A stretch of 64,000 bases of DNA from Pseudoduganella sp. (lineage in GTDB: Bacteria; Pseudomonadota; Gammaproteobacteria; Burkholderiales; Burkholderiaceae_D): positions 1-64,000 of the forward strand of contig JAJTCO010000003.1 in the NCBI GenBank assembly GCA_021323265.1, given 5' to 3'. Both the position numbers and the translations under genes were made by a program. This document shows, in pieces, positions 25,175 to 33,528 of the stretch; positions within the stretch are counted from its first letter, which is position 1, and every line of letters begins with the position of its first letter. The notes beneath the pieces were generated by a model that made no database searches, was not told the origin of the DNA, and was given only the letters and a program-made list of their open reading frames with translations.

Positions 25175-25843
25175 CTACTCGATGACCGCCCGAAGTTCCG
25201 CGACTTGCGCGGCCAAGGCCGCCACTTCGGCGCGCAGCGCGCTGACTTCCTGTTCCAGCTGCGCTACCCGGTCGGCACGGCTGGCGCCGGCCTCGCCCGT
25301 TGCCGCGCCGCCGTAGGTGGCGACGGTGCCCGCACGTGCCAGGGCTTCCTCGCCGCCCAACAGCTGGCCGTAGCGCGGTTCGCGCGAGCCCGGCGCCAGG
25401 GCCAGCTTGGCCACCAGCGGCGGATACTTATCGATCAGGAACTGCAGGCCGGATTCCACTTCGGCCACCGACTTGAACTCGTGCAGGCGGCCGCTGCGGG
25501 TGCGGATTTCGCCGGCGGTCTGCGGCCCGCGCAACATCAGCATGGTCAGGATGGCAAGCTTGTCCTGCTCCAGCGTCCACTTCATGCGCATGCGGTGTTC
25601 GTACTTCACCACGCGCGCGCCGGACTGGCTGACGGTGGCCACCAGCTTGCGCTCGGCCAGGCGCGCCAGCACGTCGGCCACCGTGTCTTCGCTGATCTGC
25701 ATCACCGGCTCGCGGCTGGAAAGCTGGTTGCAGCCGTTGGTGAGCGCGTTGAGCGAGAGCGGATAGCTGTCCGGAGTCAGGCCTTCCTTCTCGGCCAGCA
25801 CTGCGAGCACACGGATTTCAAACGGGTCCAGAACGTCGTCCAT
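25175..25843 (-). CDS. YceH/DUF480 family protein
   Basis: The 222-residue protein begins LDPFEIRVLAVLAEKEGLTPDSYPLSLNAL, the conserved opening of DUF480 (YceH), followed by CNQLSSREPVMQ and the paired winged-helix pattern (GPQTAGEIRTRSGRLHEF). The last 40 residues form a coiled coil (VAQLEQEVSALRAEVAALAAQ). The family is widespread in proteobacteria and of unknown function, probably DNA- or protein-binding. It lies nine bases after cysE on the same strand. Confidence 0.9.
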   Translation of the reverse strand: MDDVLDPFEIRVLAVLAEKEGLTPDSYPLSLNALTNGCNQLSSREPVMQISEDTVADVLARLAERKLVATVSQSGARVVKYEHRMRMKWTLEQDKLAILTMLMLRGPQTAGEIRTRSGRLHEFKSVAEVESGLQFLIDKYPPLVAKLALAPGSREPRYGQLLGGEEALARAGTVATYGGAATGEAGASRADRVAQLEQEVSALRAEVAALAAQVAELRAVIE

Positions 25844-25852
25844 GGTTTCTCC

Positions 25853-26593
25853 TTATTCGACCAGCTTGTTAAGTTCTTCCTGATCGAGCTTGTCGCAGGG
25901 CTTGAGATCCGGACAGGGCAAGCCCGCCGCCTTCATGGCAGCGGACAGGCGCTCGATCTGCTGCTCCTGCGCCACGGCGTGGTTGATCAGGCCATGCAAG
26001 GCTTTCGACAGCGGGTCGTCGCCGCTCGCGGTCACGCCGTAGGCGGAGAACAGGTGCGAGGCCGGCGACGGCGCGACCTCCTTCTGCACCAGGTGGGCCG
26101 GGTTGCCGACCGCGGTCGCGCCAGACGGCACGGGCTTGAGCACGACGGCGTTCGAACCGACCTTGGCGTATTCGCCGACGGTAAAGCCGCCCAGCACCTT
26201 GGCACCTGCGCCGATGATCACGCCGCGTTCCAGCGTCGGGTGGCGCTTGGCGCCCGCATGCAGCGAGGTGCCGCCCAGGGTGACGCCCTGGTAGATCGTG
26301 CAGTCGTCGCCCACCTGCGCCGTTTCGCCGATCACCACGCCGAAGCCGTGGTCGATGAACACGCGGCGGCCGATGGTGGCGCCAGGATGGATTTCGATGC
26401 CGGTGACGATGCGCGCCAGGTAGGAGATGAAGCGGCCCGGCCATTTCAGGCCGTGCGTCCAGCACCAGTGCGCCCAGCGATGCATGACGATCGCCTGCAG
26501 GCCGGGGTAACAGGTCAGCACCTCCCAGCCGTTGCGAGCTGCGGGATCGCGCTCGATGATGCTGCGGATATCGTCACGGAGGTGGGAAAACAT
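25853..26593 (-). CDS. cysE: Serine O-acetyltransferase
   Basis: The enzyme acetylates L-serine for cysteine synthesis. I start at the ATG at 26593 (MFSHLRDDIRSIIERDPAARNGWEVL), which matches family starts; an in-frame ATG at 26638 would add 15 unrelated residues. The left-handed beta-helix is evident (IHPGATIGRRVFIDHGFGVVIGETAQVG, YQGVTLGGT), with catalytic His in IDHGFGVV and RHPTL. The C-terminal part extends beyond the usual cysteine-synthase-binding tail and ends EELNKLVE without the terminal Ile. No clear ribosome site is seen, so expression may rely on a leader. Confidence 0.94.
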   Translation of the reverse strand: MFSHLRDDIRSIIERDPAARNGWEVLTCYPGLQAIVMHRWAHWCWTHGLKWPGRFISYLARIVTGIEIHPGATIGRRVFIDHGFGVVIGETAQVGDDCTIYQGVTLGGTSLHAGAKRHPTLERGVIIGAGAKVLGGFTVGEYAKVGSNAVVLKPVPSGATAVGNPAHLVQKEVAPSPASHLFSAYGVTASGDDPLSKALHGLINHAVAQEQQIERLSAAMKAAGLPCPDLKPCDKLDQEELNKLVE

Positions 26594-26661
26594 GGTGGTG
26601 CGGGTGGGGATGTTAGTCAGGCAAGCATCATAGCGCATCTGCCGCTGGCTTGCTGGCTGCT

Positions 26662-26712
26662 ACCCCGGCAAGGCCGGGTCAGACCCTAGGGTCTGACCCG
26701 CTTGATCGGGGT
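26662..26712. repeat. GGGTCAGACCC palindrome after rlmB
   Basis: A perfect 26-bp palindrome at 26675-26700 (CGGGTCAGACCCT then AGGGTCTGACCCG) is nested in near-perfect outer arms, ACCCCGGCAAG (26662-26672) and CTTGATCGGGGT (26701-26712). It begins directly at the rlmB stop and belongs to the same family as the repeats at 4668, 14571 and 17770. Confidence 0.8.
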
Positions 26713-27459
26713 TCAGCCTTCGCGGGCGATGCGCTGGCGGCGCGCCTCGTACAGGCAGACGCCGGAAGCCACGGAAACGTTGAGCGATTCGACGGAGCCG
26801 AACATCGGGATCGACACCAGGATGTCGCAGGTTTCGCGCGTCAGGCGGCGCATGCCCTCGCCTTCCGAACCCATGACGATGGCGGTCGGGCCGCTGTAGT
26901 CGCCTTCATACAGGCTCTTCTCGCCGTCGTCGGACGTGCCGATCAGCCAGATGTCGCGCTCCTTCAGTTCGCGCAGGGTGCGCGCCAGGTTGGTGACGGT
27001 GATGAAGGGCACGGACTCGGCGGCGCCGGAAGCGACCTTGGCGGCGGTGGCGTTCAAGCCGACCGATCGGTCCTTGGGAGCGATCACGGCATGCGCGCCG
27101 GCGCCATCGGCCACGCGCAGGCAGGCGCCCAGGTTGTGCGGGTCGGTAATGCCGTCCAGGACCAGCAGCAGCGGCGGGCCTTCCACCGCGTCGAGCAGCT
27201 CGTCCAGGTTGCGCGCCAGCGCCAGCTGGGAAGCAAAGGCGATCACGCCCTGGTGGCGGCGGGTGCCGACGATCTTGTCGAGGCGCTCGGACTCCACCGG
27301 CATGACGCGCACGCCGGCCGCCTTGGCGTGGGCGATCAGGTCTTTCATGCGGCGGTCGTCGCGCGCCTGGTCGAAGAAGATCTCTTCAACGCTGGAGGCT
27401 TCGTGGCGCAGGCGCGAGGTGACGGCGTGGAAGCCGAAAATCATTTTGTTCTTGGACAT
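26713..27459 (-). CDS. rlmB: 23S rRNA (guanosine-2'-O-)-methyltransferase
   Basis: The 248-residue SpoU-family enzyme methylates the ribose of a guanosine in 23S rRNA (G2251 in E. coli). The N-terminal substrate-binding domain ([26 protein letters not shown]) is followed by the knotted SAM domain with [38 protein letters not shown] and [20 protein letters not shown], the three SpoU motifs. It follows rnr by 47 bases, the common rnr-rlmB pair. Confidence 0.96.
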   Translation of the reverse strand: MSKNKMIFGFHAVTSRLRHEASSVEEIFFDQARDDRRMKDLIAHAKAAGVRVMPVESERLDKIVGTRRHQGVIAFASQLALARNLDELLDAVEGPPLLLVLDGITDPHNLGACLRVADGAGAHAVIAPKDRSVGLNATAAKVASGAAESVPFITVTNLARTLRELKERDIWLIGTSDDGEKSLYEGDYSGPTAIVMGSEGEGMRRLTRETCDILVSIPMFGSVESLNVSVASGVCLYEARRQRIAREG

Positions 27460-27506
27460 CGGTAGTTCTCAAAAAAGGTCCGGCGCCGCAGCGCCGGATG
27501 GGGTGC

Positions 27507-30125
27507 TTATCGTTTTTTCTTAGGCTTGGCAGCCTTGGTCACGCGCTTGGCGCCGGTTTGCGCCTTGGCGTTCGCCTTGGGTTTGGCGGCCTTGCGCGAC
27601 GCCGGTGCTGCCGGCGCGTAGCTTGGCGCCGCGCCGCGCTTGGAAGAGGAGCGGCCCGGCGCGCGGGTCGGCGCCTCTTCGCGCGGTGCGATCGACGGAC
27701 CCGCCCCGCGTGCCGCCTTGCGCTTGCGCGCCACGGCCGGATTGTCGTCTTCGTTGTCGAAGCTGTCGAATTCGCCCTTGGCGCCATGCTGGCCGCCGCC
27801 CTTGCGCGCGGACTTCTTGCCCGGCGGCGGCAGCGAGGCAATCTCGCTGTCGGCCAGGCGCAGGTCGATCTTGCGCGACTCCAGGTCCACCCGCACCACC
27901 TGCACGTTGACGCGGCCGGTGAGCTGGTAGCGCTTGCCGCTGCGTTCGCCGCGCAGTTCATGGCGCGCATCGTCATACTCGAAGTAGTCGGTGCCCAGGT
28001 CGGTGATGTGCACCAGCCCTTCCACGAACAACTGGTCCAGCTGCACGAAGATGCCGAACGGCGTCACGCCGGTGATGATGCCGCTGAACTCTTCGCCCAG
28101 CTTGTCCTGCATGAAGTAGCACTTCAGCCAGGCTTCCACGTCGCGCGACGCTTCGTCGGCGCGGCGCTCGTTGGCCGAGCAGTGCACGCCCAGCGCGTCC
28201 CAGATGGTCTGGTCGCCCTTGGCCTTCGGTTCGCGGCCCTCCTGCTTGTCCTTCAGCGCCTGGCGCCGCTGGGCGTTGGAGACGGTGGTGTTGAGCACCG
28301 ACTTGTCGCCAAGCTTCGGCTCGTACTTCTTGCCGGCCAAAATCGCCTTGATGGCGCGGTGCGTCAGCAAGTCCGGATAGCGGCGGATCGGGCTGGTGAA
28401 GTGGGCATAGGCCTCGTACGCCAGGCCGAAGTGGCCGATATTGTCCGGGCTGTAGACCGCCTGCTGCATCGAGCGCAGCAGCATGGTTTGCAGCAGCTGC
28501 GCATCCGGGCGCTCCTTGATCTTGCGCATCAGCTCGGCGTAGTCGCGCGCCACCGGCGTGTCGCCGCCGCCGAGCGAGAGGCCCAGCTGCTTGAGGAAAT
28601 CGCGTACCTGGGTCAGCTTTTCCTTGGTCGGGCCGGCGTGGATGCGGTAGGTGCCCGGGTGCTTGTGGCGCAGCAGCAGGTCGGCGGCGCACACGTTGGC
28701 CGCCAGCATGCATTCCTCGATCAGCTTGTGCGCATCGTTGCGCGTGCGCGGGATGATCTTTTCGATCTTGCCGGACGGGTTGCAGACGATATAGGTTTCG
28801 GTGGTCTCGAAATCGATGGCGCCGCGTTCCAGGCGCGCCTTCTGCAGCGCGTGGTAGACGTCGTACAGGTTCTGCAGGTGCGGCACGATCTCGGCGCGGC
28901 GCGCCGCTTCCGGGCCCTTGGTATTGCCCAGGATGGACGCCACTTCGGTGTAGGTCAGGCGCGCGGCCGAGTGGATCACGGCCGGGTAGAACTGGTACGC
29001 CTTCAGCTCGCCCTGCGCGGTGATGACGGCGTCGCACACCAGCGTCAAGCGGTCGACGCGCGGATTCAGCGAGCACAGGCCGTTGGAGAGCTTCTCCGGC
29101 AGCATCGGAATCACGCGGCGCGGGAAATACACCGAGGTGCTGCGCTCGAGCGCATCGACATCCAGCGCATCGTTCGGCTTGACGTAGTGCGACACGTCGG
29201 CAATGGCGACGATCAGGCGGAAGGCCTTGCTGCGCCCCACTTTCACCGGCTCGCAATACACGGCATCGTCGAAGTCGCGCGCATCTTCGCCGTCGATGGT
29301 CACCAGCGGCACGTCGCGCAGGTCGACGCGCTCGCCCCAGTCCGATGCATGCACGACGTCAGGCAGTTTGGCCGCCTGCTTCAGCGCACCGTCCGAGAAA
29401 ATGTGCGGCACGCCGAACTTGCGCACGGCGATTTCGATCTCCATGCCGGGGTCGTCCATGTCGCCCAGCACTTCCACGATCTTGCCCGACGGCTGCTTGA
29501 AGCGGCCCGGCTGCTCGGTCAGCTCGACGCTGACGATCTGGCCGGACTTGGCCTTGCCGACCGCGCCCTGCACCAGGATGTCCTGGCTGATGCGCTTGTC
29601 TTCCGGCGCCACCACCCACACGCCGTTTTCCTTCAGCAGGCGGCCGATGATGTGGGTGGTGCCGCGCTGAACCACTTCCACGATGGTGCCTTCCGGGCGG
29701 CCACGGCGGTCGTACCCGGTGATGCGGCCCAGCACCTTGTCGCCATGCAGCACCTTCTGCATCTCGCGCTCGGACAGGTACAGGTCGTCGCCCGGCTCGT
29801 CCGGAATCAGGAAGCCGTAGCCGTCGCGGTGGCTGGACACGCGCCCTGCCACGAATTCGGAATGGTCCGCCAGCACGTAGAAGCCGCCGGTATCGGAACG
29901 GATCTGGCCGTCGCGCTCCATGGCGTTCAGGCGGCGCATCAGGACGGCGTGGGAATCGGCTTTGACTTTGAGCGACAGCGCCAGCGTGCGCAGGTCGAGC
30001 GGCGCCTGTGCGCTGCGGAAGATGCCGAGAATGTCTTCGCGGCTGGGAATGATATGAGTGGTGTTCAAAAGGGTTTCAGTAATCTTATTATTGGTCAGTA
30101 GTGTAACAGGAAGGACCGCGCACAA
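27507..30125 (-). CDS. rnr: Ribonuclease R
   Basis: The 3'-to-5' processive exoribonuclease degrades structured RNA. In order: N-terminal helix-turn-helix (SREDILGIFRSAQAP), cold-shock domains, the RNB catalytic domain with the Asp cluster IDGEDARDFDDAVYC and RRYPDLLTHRAIKA, an S1 domain (GEEFSGIITGVTPFGIFVQL) and a long Lys/Arg/Pro/Ala-rich tail of about 100 residues. The open frame begins with TTG at 30125 and contains no early ATG. A TTG near residue 20 (LNTTHIIPSRED) is an equally plausible start, so the 5' end is uncertain by about 20 codons. rlmB follows on the same strand. Confidence 0.93.
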   Translation of the reverse strand: MCAVLPVTLLTNNKITETLLNTTHIIPSREDILGIFRSAQAPLDLRTLALSLKVKADSHAVLMRRLNAMERDGQIRSDTGGFYVLADHSEFVAGRVSSHRDGYGFLIPDEPGDDLYLSEREMQKVLHGDKVLGRITGYDRRGRPEGTIVEVVQRGTTHIIGRLLKENGVWVVAPEDKRISQDILVQGAVGKAKSGQIVSVELTEQPGRFKQPSGKIVEVLGDMDDPGMEIEIAVRKFGVPHIFSDGALKQAAKLPDVVHASDWGERVDLRDVPLVTIDGEDARDFDDAVYCEPVKVGRSKAFRLIVAIADVSHYVKPNDALDVDALERSTSVYFPRRVIPMLPEKLSNGLCSLNPRVDRLTLVCDAVITAQGELKAYQFYPAVIHSAARLTYTEVASILGNTKGPEAARRAEIVPHLQNLYDVYHALQKARLERGAIDFETTETYIVCNPSGKIEKIIPRTRNDAHKLIEECMLAANVCAADLLLRHKHPGTYRIHAGPTKEKLTQVRDFLKQLGLSLGGGDTPVARDYAELMRKIKERPDAQLLQTMLLRSMQQAVYSPDNIGHFGLAYEAYAHFTSPIRRYPDLLTHRAIKAILAGKKYEPKLGDKSVLNTTVSNAQRRQALKDKQEGREPKAKGDQTIWDALGVHCSANERRADEASRDVEAWLKCYFMQDKLGEEFSGIITGVTPFGIFVQLDQLFVEGLVHITDLGTDYFEYDDARHELRGERSGKRYQLTGRVNVQVVRVDLESRKIDLRLADSEIASLPPPGKKSARKGGGQHGAKGEFDSFDNEDDNPAVARKRKAARGAGPSIAPREEAPTRAPGRSSSKRGAAPSYAPAAPASRKAAKPKANAKAQTGAKRVTKAAKPKKKR

Positions 30126-30143
30126 AAATCTTTCGCGGGCCCT

Positions 30144-30171
30144 TTGACATTGGCAGAGTTTCCTCTATAAT
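30144..30171 (+). promoter_or_regulatory. Strong sigma-70 promoter for tRNA-Leu copy 1
   Basis: TTGACA and TATAAT, both at consensus, are separated by 16 bases. The expected start is about 100 bases upstream of the tRNA, so a leader would be processed off. Confidence 0.8.
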
Positions 30172-30278
30172 TCTGGCTCTCGCAGCAATGCGGGAACGGC
30201 GGGTTGATGCGCAGCGTGGAATGAAAGTTCATCTGGCGCAAAACTCACCAAAGCAGTATGATAGCAGATGTTGTGCAT

Positions 30279-30363
30279 GCCCACGTGGCGGAATTGGTAG
30301 ACGCGCATGGTTCAGGTCCATGTGCCGCAAGGTGTGGGGGTTCGAGTCCCTCCGTGGGCACCA
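30279..30363 (+). tRNA. tRNA-Leu (CAG), copy 1
   Basis: The 85-base gene includes the encoded CCA end. The acceptor arms GCCCACG/CGTGGGC pair, the anticodon loop TTCAGGT gives CAG, a long variable arm is present and the T loop reads GGTTCGAGTCC. It decodes CUG, the dominant Leu codon of this GC-rich genome. It is identical in sequence to the three copies downstream. Confidence 0.98.
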
Positions 30364-30377
30364 AAAATTCCGCAGAG

Positions 30378-30401
30378 AAGCCGCTGAAAAGCGGCTTTTT
30401 T
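30378..30401 (+). terminator. Terminator after tRNA-Leu copy 1
   Basis: The stem AAGCCGCT/AGCGGCTT with a GAAA loop is followed by a run of T, 14 bases after the tRNA. Confidence 0.9.
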
Positions 30402-30522
30402 GTTTTGCGCGTCGGATTCCTTGACGCCGCCCGCCCCGCCCCACTGCTCCTGCCCGCTGCCAGCCCAGCCGTGCACGGTTCTTGCGCATTCCTCCTTACC
30501 CATCCATTCGAAGGAGAGCGCC

Positions 30523-31593
30523 ATGAAAACCCTGCTCGCCGGCCTGCTGCTGGTTGCCAGCAGCGCCACCGCTGCGCCGGTCTTCCACTTCACATTTACA
30601 CCCGGCACCTCCCTGCAGGCCCAGCAAGGCTTCCAGGCCGCCGCGGCGCGCTGGTCGAGTTTGCTCACCGACAATGTGACGATAAATTTGACGGTCGGGT
30701 TCAACTCCCTGGGCAGCGGCATTCTCGGCCAGGCGTATTCGGCGGAGGACTTCCACACCTATGCCGCCGTGCGCAGCGCCCTGGCCAGCGACGCCACCTC
30801 CGCCGCCGACGCCACGGCGCTGGCCCGGCTGCCCAGCGGCAACAGCGTCGCCATGCTGATCAACCGTACCGCCAACAACCCCAACGGCGCCGGCAGCGCC
30901 ATCCCCTACCTGGACAACGATGGCGACGCCAACAACCAGCTGCTTCACCTCAGCAATGGCGCAGCCAAGGCGCTCGGCCTGCCCATCGCGCCGCAAACCC
31001 TGCCCGGCTGCATCGGCGCGTGCGACGGCTTCATCCAGTTCAACAGCGATTTCGACTTCGATTTCGACCCCGGCAACGGCACCGACCCGTTTGCCTTCGA
31101 CTTCATCGGTGTCGCCGCGCACGAGATTGGCCACGTGCTGGGCTTCCTCAGCGGCGTCGACATCCTCGACTACAACGCGCCGCCCCACAACGGCCCGTTC
31201 AACGACAACGAATTTACCTACCTGGCCCCGCTCGACCTGTTCCGCTACTCCGCCGACAGTGCCGCGCAAGGCGTGATCGACTGGAGCGCCGACCACCGCG
31301 ACAAGTACTTTTCCATCGACGGCGTCACGCTCGGCCCGCAGTTTTCCACCGGACTCAACTTTGGCGACGGCCGCCAGGCCAGCCACTGGAAGGACGACCT
31401 GTTCATCGGCCTGATGGACCCGACCGCCGGCATGGGTGAAACCCTCTACATTTCCGGCAACGACCTGCTGGCGCTCGACGTCATCGGCTGGGACGTGGCG
31501 CCGATTCCCGAGCCGCCCGGCTGGGCCATGCTGGGCGCCGGCCTGCTGCTGCTCGGGGTGCGCCAGCGTGGCCGAACCAACAAACTTTCATAA
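30523..31593 (+). CDS. Exported PEP-CTERM metalloprotease (HExxH, NF038122-like)
   Basis: The ATG at 30523 follows AAGGAG and starts a signal peptide (MKTLLAGLLLVASSATA), giving 356 residues. The zinc site is HEIGH at about 200-204, continuing VLGFLSGVD; the metzincin-like pattern lacks the third His. The C-terminus has PEP-CTERM features: the motif PEPP, a hydrophobic helix (GWAMLGAGLLLLGV) and a basic end (RQRGR), which directs the protein to exosortase for cell-envelope processing. It lies alone between tRNA-Leu copies 1 and 2, each of which has its own promoter. The substrate is unknown. Confidence 0.85.
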   Translation: MKTLLAGLLLVASSATAAPVFHFTFTPGTSLQAQQGFQAAAARWSSLLTDNVTINLTVGFNSLGSGILGQAYSAEDFHTYAAVRSALASDATSAADATALARLPSGNSVAMLINRTANNPNGAGSAIPYLDNDGDANNQLLHLSNGAAKALGLPIAPQTLPGCIGACDGFIQFNSDFDFDFDPGNGTDPFAFDFIGVAAHEIGHVLGFLSGVDILDYNAPPHNGPFNDNEFTYLAPLDLFRYSADSAAQGVIDWSADHRDKYFSIDGVTLGPQFSTGLNFGDGRQASHWKDDLFIGLMDPTAGMGETLYISGNDLLALDVIGWDVAPIPEPPGWAMLGAGLLLLGVRQRGRTNKLS

Positions 31594-31598
31594 TTGTC

Positions 31599-31627
31599 TT
31601 GACCGGCGCGGCGCCGGCCATTACTAT
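31599..31627 (+). promoter_or_regulatory. Promoter of tRNA-Leu copy 2
   Basis: TTGACC and TACTAT are spaced by 17 bases, six bases beyond the metalloprotease stop. The block around the -10 box is nearly identical to that of copy 3. Confidence 0.75.
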
Positions 31628-31658
31628 GCGTGCCTCGTTGCAGAACAACGCAACCGAT

Positions 31659-31743
31659 GCCCACGTGGCGGAATTGGTAGACGCGCATGGTTCAGGTCCA
31701 TGTGCCGCAAGGTGTGGGGGTTCGAGTCCCTCCGTGGGCACCA
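31659..31743 (+). tRNA. tRNA-Leu (CAG), copy 2
   Basis: The 85-base sequence is identical to copy 1, with CCA encoded. It has its own promoter and terminator and is therefore an independent unit. Confidence 0.98.
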
Positions 31744-31758
31744 GAGAATTCCGCAGAA

Positions 31759-31782
31759 AAGCCGCTCAACAGCGGCTTTTTT
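31759..31782 (+). terminator. Terminator after tRNA-Leu copy 2
   Basis: The stem AAGCCGCT/AGCGGCTT, the same as after copy 1 but with loop CAAC, is followed by a T-run. Confidence 0.9.
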
Positions 31783-31839
31783 GTTTTGGCGCGCCGCCGG
31801 GTGCCGCCGACAAAGTTGCACGAAATTATTAATTTCCCC

Positions 31840-31868
31840 TTGACCGATCCGGTTCCGGCCATTAATAT
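31840..31868 (+). promoter_or_regulatory. Promoter of tRNA-Leu copies 3 and 4
   Basis: TTGACC and TAATAT are spaced by 17 bases. The next terminator comes only after copy 4, so both tRNAs should be one transcript. Confidence 0.75.
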
Positions 31869-31918
31869 GCGTGCCTCTGTTGCAGACAACACAGCAACAG
31901 GATGTTGAAGAAGTTAGC

Positions 31919-32003
31919 GCCCACGTGGCGGAATTGGTAGACGCGCATGGTTCAGGTCCATGTGCCGCAAGGTGTGGGGGTTCGAGTCCCTCCGTGGGCA
32001 CCA
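31919..32003 (+). tRNA. tRNA-Leu (CAG), copy 3
   Basis: It is identical to the other copies. No terminator follows; copy 4 begins 34 bases later. The precursor would need cleavage between them. Confidence 0.98.
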
Positions 32004-32036
32004 AGCGCTAACTTCAGAGACAAATGCAGTACCAGT

Positions 32037-32121
32037 GCCCACGTGGCGGAATTGGTAGACGCGCATGGTTCAGGTCCATGTGCCGCAAGGTGTGGGGGTT
32101 CGAGTCCCTCCGTGGGCACCA
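32037..32121 (+). tRNA. tRNA-Leu (CAG), copy 4
   Basis: It is identical to the other copies, with CCA encoded, and is the last of the array. Confidence 0.98.
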
Positions 32122-32131
32122 AGAATTCCGC

Positions 32132-32159
32132 AAAAAAGCTCCCTTCGGGGAGCTTTTTT
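32132..32159 (+). terminator. Terminator after tRNA-Leu copy 4
   Basis: The stem AAAAAGCTCCC/GGGAGCTTTTT has a stable TTCG tetraloop. The A/T-rich outer part makes it usable in both directions, including for the convergent gene ending at 32175. Confidence 0.9.
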
Positions 32160-32174
32160 CATTGGCGCTTCCGC

Positions 32175-33026
32175 TCAGGCGGCCAGTGCCGCCTGCACCG
32201 CGCCGGCCAGGCTGCGCGTCGGGCGTCCGATCAAGGCCTCGAGCGCCTTCCCGTCATCGTACAAGCCGCCGCGCGCGGCACCGGCATCCGCGTCGGCCAG
32301 CAGTTCCGGCCATGGCGGCGGCACGCCCGCCCCCGCCAGCAGGCCGGCAAAGTCCGCTGGCGGCACATCCTGGTAGACGACGTCCCGGCCCGCCTGGCGC
32401 CCCGCCTCGGCCGCCAGCTCGGCCAGCGTGAAGGACGTGCTGCCGGCCAGTTCGTACACCTCCTTCGGCGCCGCCAGCGTCAAAACGGCCACGGCGGCGG
32501 CCGCGTAGTCGGCACGGGCCGCGGCGGCAATGCGTCCCTCGCCCGCGCTGCCCACCATCTCGCCGCGCTGTGCCGCGGCGGCGATGCGGCCGTTGAAATT
32601 CTCGACATACCAGCCGTTGCGCAGCAGGGTATACGGCAGGCCGCTGGCGCGGATCGCCTCCTCGGTGGCCACGTGCTCCCCGGCCAGGCGCAGCGGCGAG
32701 CGATCGGCGTGCAGGATGCTGGTGTAGGCCAGCCGCTGGACGCCGGCGCGGCGCGCCGCGTCGATCACGTTGCGGTGCAGCGCCGTGCGCTGGCCCACCA
32801 CGTTCGCCGAGACCAGCAGCACGCGCTCGGCGCCCTCCAGCGCCGCATCCAGGCTGGCGCGGTCGCCATAGTCGGCGCGCCGTACCTGCACGCCGCGCGC
32901 CGCCAGGTGCGCCACCTTGGCCGGCTCGCGCACGGCCGCCACAATCCGCGCCGCCGGCACGATCTCCAGCAAGCCTTCCACCACCAGGCGGCCCAATGCG
33001 CCCGAAGCGCCAGTTACAACAATCAT
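32175..33026 (-). CDS. NAD(P)H-binding quinone-reductase-like protein (QorB/NmrA type)
   Basis: The 283-residue Rossmann protein starts at the ATG at 33026, with GGAGAAAA upstream; an extra ATG at 33044 is in frame but lacks such a site. The dinucleotide motif is TGASGALGRLV. YTSILHAD, YTLLRNGWYVENF and AVLTLAAPKEVYELAGS match the QorB (YtfG)/NmrA-like group of atypical SDRs, which reduce quinones with NADPH or act as redox sensors. It is divergent from an HxlR regulator with operator repeats between them, a layout known for quinone/aldehyde-responsive qor-type genes. Enzyme activity is inferred. Confidence 0.82.
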   Translation of the reverse strand: MIVVTGASGALGRLVVEGLLEIVPAARIVAAVREPAKVAHLAARGVQVRRADYGDRASLDAALEGAERVLLVSANVVGQRTALHRNVIDAARRAGVQRLAYTSILHADRSPLRLAGEHVATEEAIRASGLPYTLLRNGWYVENFNGRIAAAAQRGEMVGSAGEGRIAAAARADYAAAAVAVLTLAAPKEVYELAGSTSFTLAELAAEAGRQAGRDVVYQDVPPADFAGLLAGAGVPPPWPELLADADAGAARGGLYDDGKALEALIGRPTRSLAGAVQAALAA

Positions 33027-33059
33027 GGTTTTCTCCGTGTTCAAGAATGAGGTAGGGCT

Positions 33060-33109
33060 ATAATAGGGCTCACACTAACTTTTCGTAAGTACGCACCTTT
33101 TCGTAAGTA
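33060..33109. promoter_or_regulatory. Divergent control region with two copies of an HxlR-type operator
   Basis: CTTTTCGTAAGTA occurs twice (33079-33091 and 33097-33109) at 18-base spacing. The ACTT-N5-AAGT core is a dyad in the first copy and nearly so in the second. The first overlaps the -35 of the leftward gene (TTACGA 33083-33088, TATTAT 33060-33065, 17-base spacer); the second runs into the ATG of the HxlR gene. Both genes would be repressed by the regulator. Confidence 0.65.
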
Positions 33110-33516
33110 TGGACAAATCTTCCAAATCCCTGCGGGCCGCCCTCGCCCGCCGCGCGGCCCGCCCGGGCAATGTGCTGGCTGCCGCCTGCCCGTCGCGGGC
33201 AGTGCTGAGCCATGTGACCAGCCGCTGGGGCGTGCTGGTGCTGGTGGTGCTACTGGGCGGCATGCACCGCTTCAGCCAGTTGCGCAAGGAGGTGGGCGGG
33301 GTCAGCGAAAAGATGCTGGCGCAGACCCTGGTCGCACTGGAAGGCGACGGCTTCGTCCTGCGCACTGCCCTGCCGGTCATTCCGCCCCATGTCGAATACA
33401 GCCTGACGCCCATGGGGCGCGAGGTGGCCGAGCGGCTCGAAGTGCTGGTCGACTGGATCGAAGACAATCTGCCCCGCATTCTTGCACCGCAGGAAGAAGG
33501 CGGGGCGGGCTTGTAA
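33109..33516 (+). CDS. HxlR-family transcriptional regulator
   Basis: The 135-residue winged-helix protein has the HxlR pattern: CPSRAVLSHVTSRWGVLVLVVLLGGMHRFSQLRKEVGGVSEKM, then LTPMGREV. Cys27 before the first helix is the position of the redox-active Cys in thiol-based HxlR sensors such as YodB/HypR. It probably senses electrophiles or quinones and represses the divergent reductase and itself through the two operator copies that flank its start. The sensor kinase gene starts 12 bases after its stop. Confidence 0.88.
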   Translation: MDKSSKSLRAALARRAARPGNVLAAACPSRAVLSHVTSRWGVLVLVVLLGGMHRFSQLRKEVGGVSEKMLAQTLVALEGDGFVLRTALPVIPPHVEYSLTPMGREVAERLEVLVDWIEDNLPRILAPQEEGGAGL

Positions 33517-33528
33517 TACACTGGCGGT

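Noticed and set aside
27498..30101. 867-codon open frame opposite rnr, and an 857-codon frame opposite the kinase gene
   Set aside because: Both are opposite-strand shadows in high-GC DNA with no start signals or recognisable motifs.
30279..32121. tRNA cluster as a phage or island attachment site, or a CRISPR-like repeat array
   Set aside because: The repeated units are complete tRNA-Leu genes; no integrase, partial tRNA copy or spacer pattern is present.
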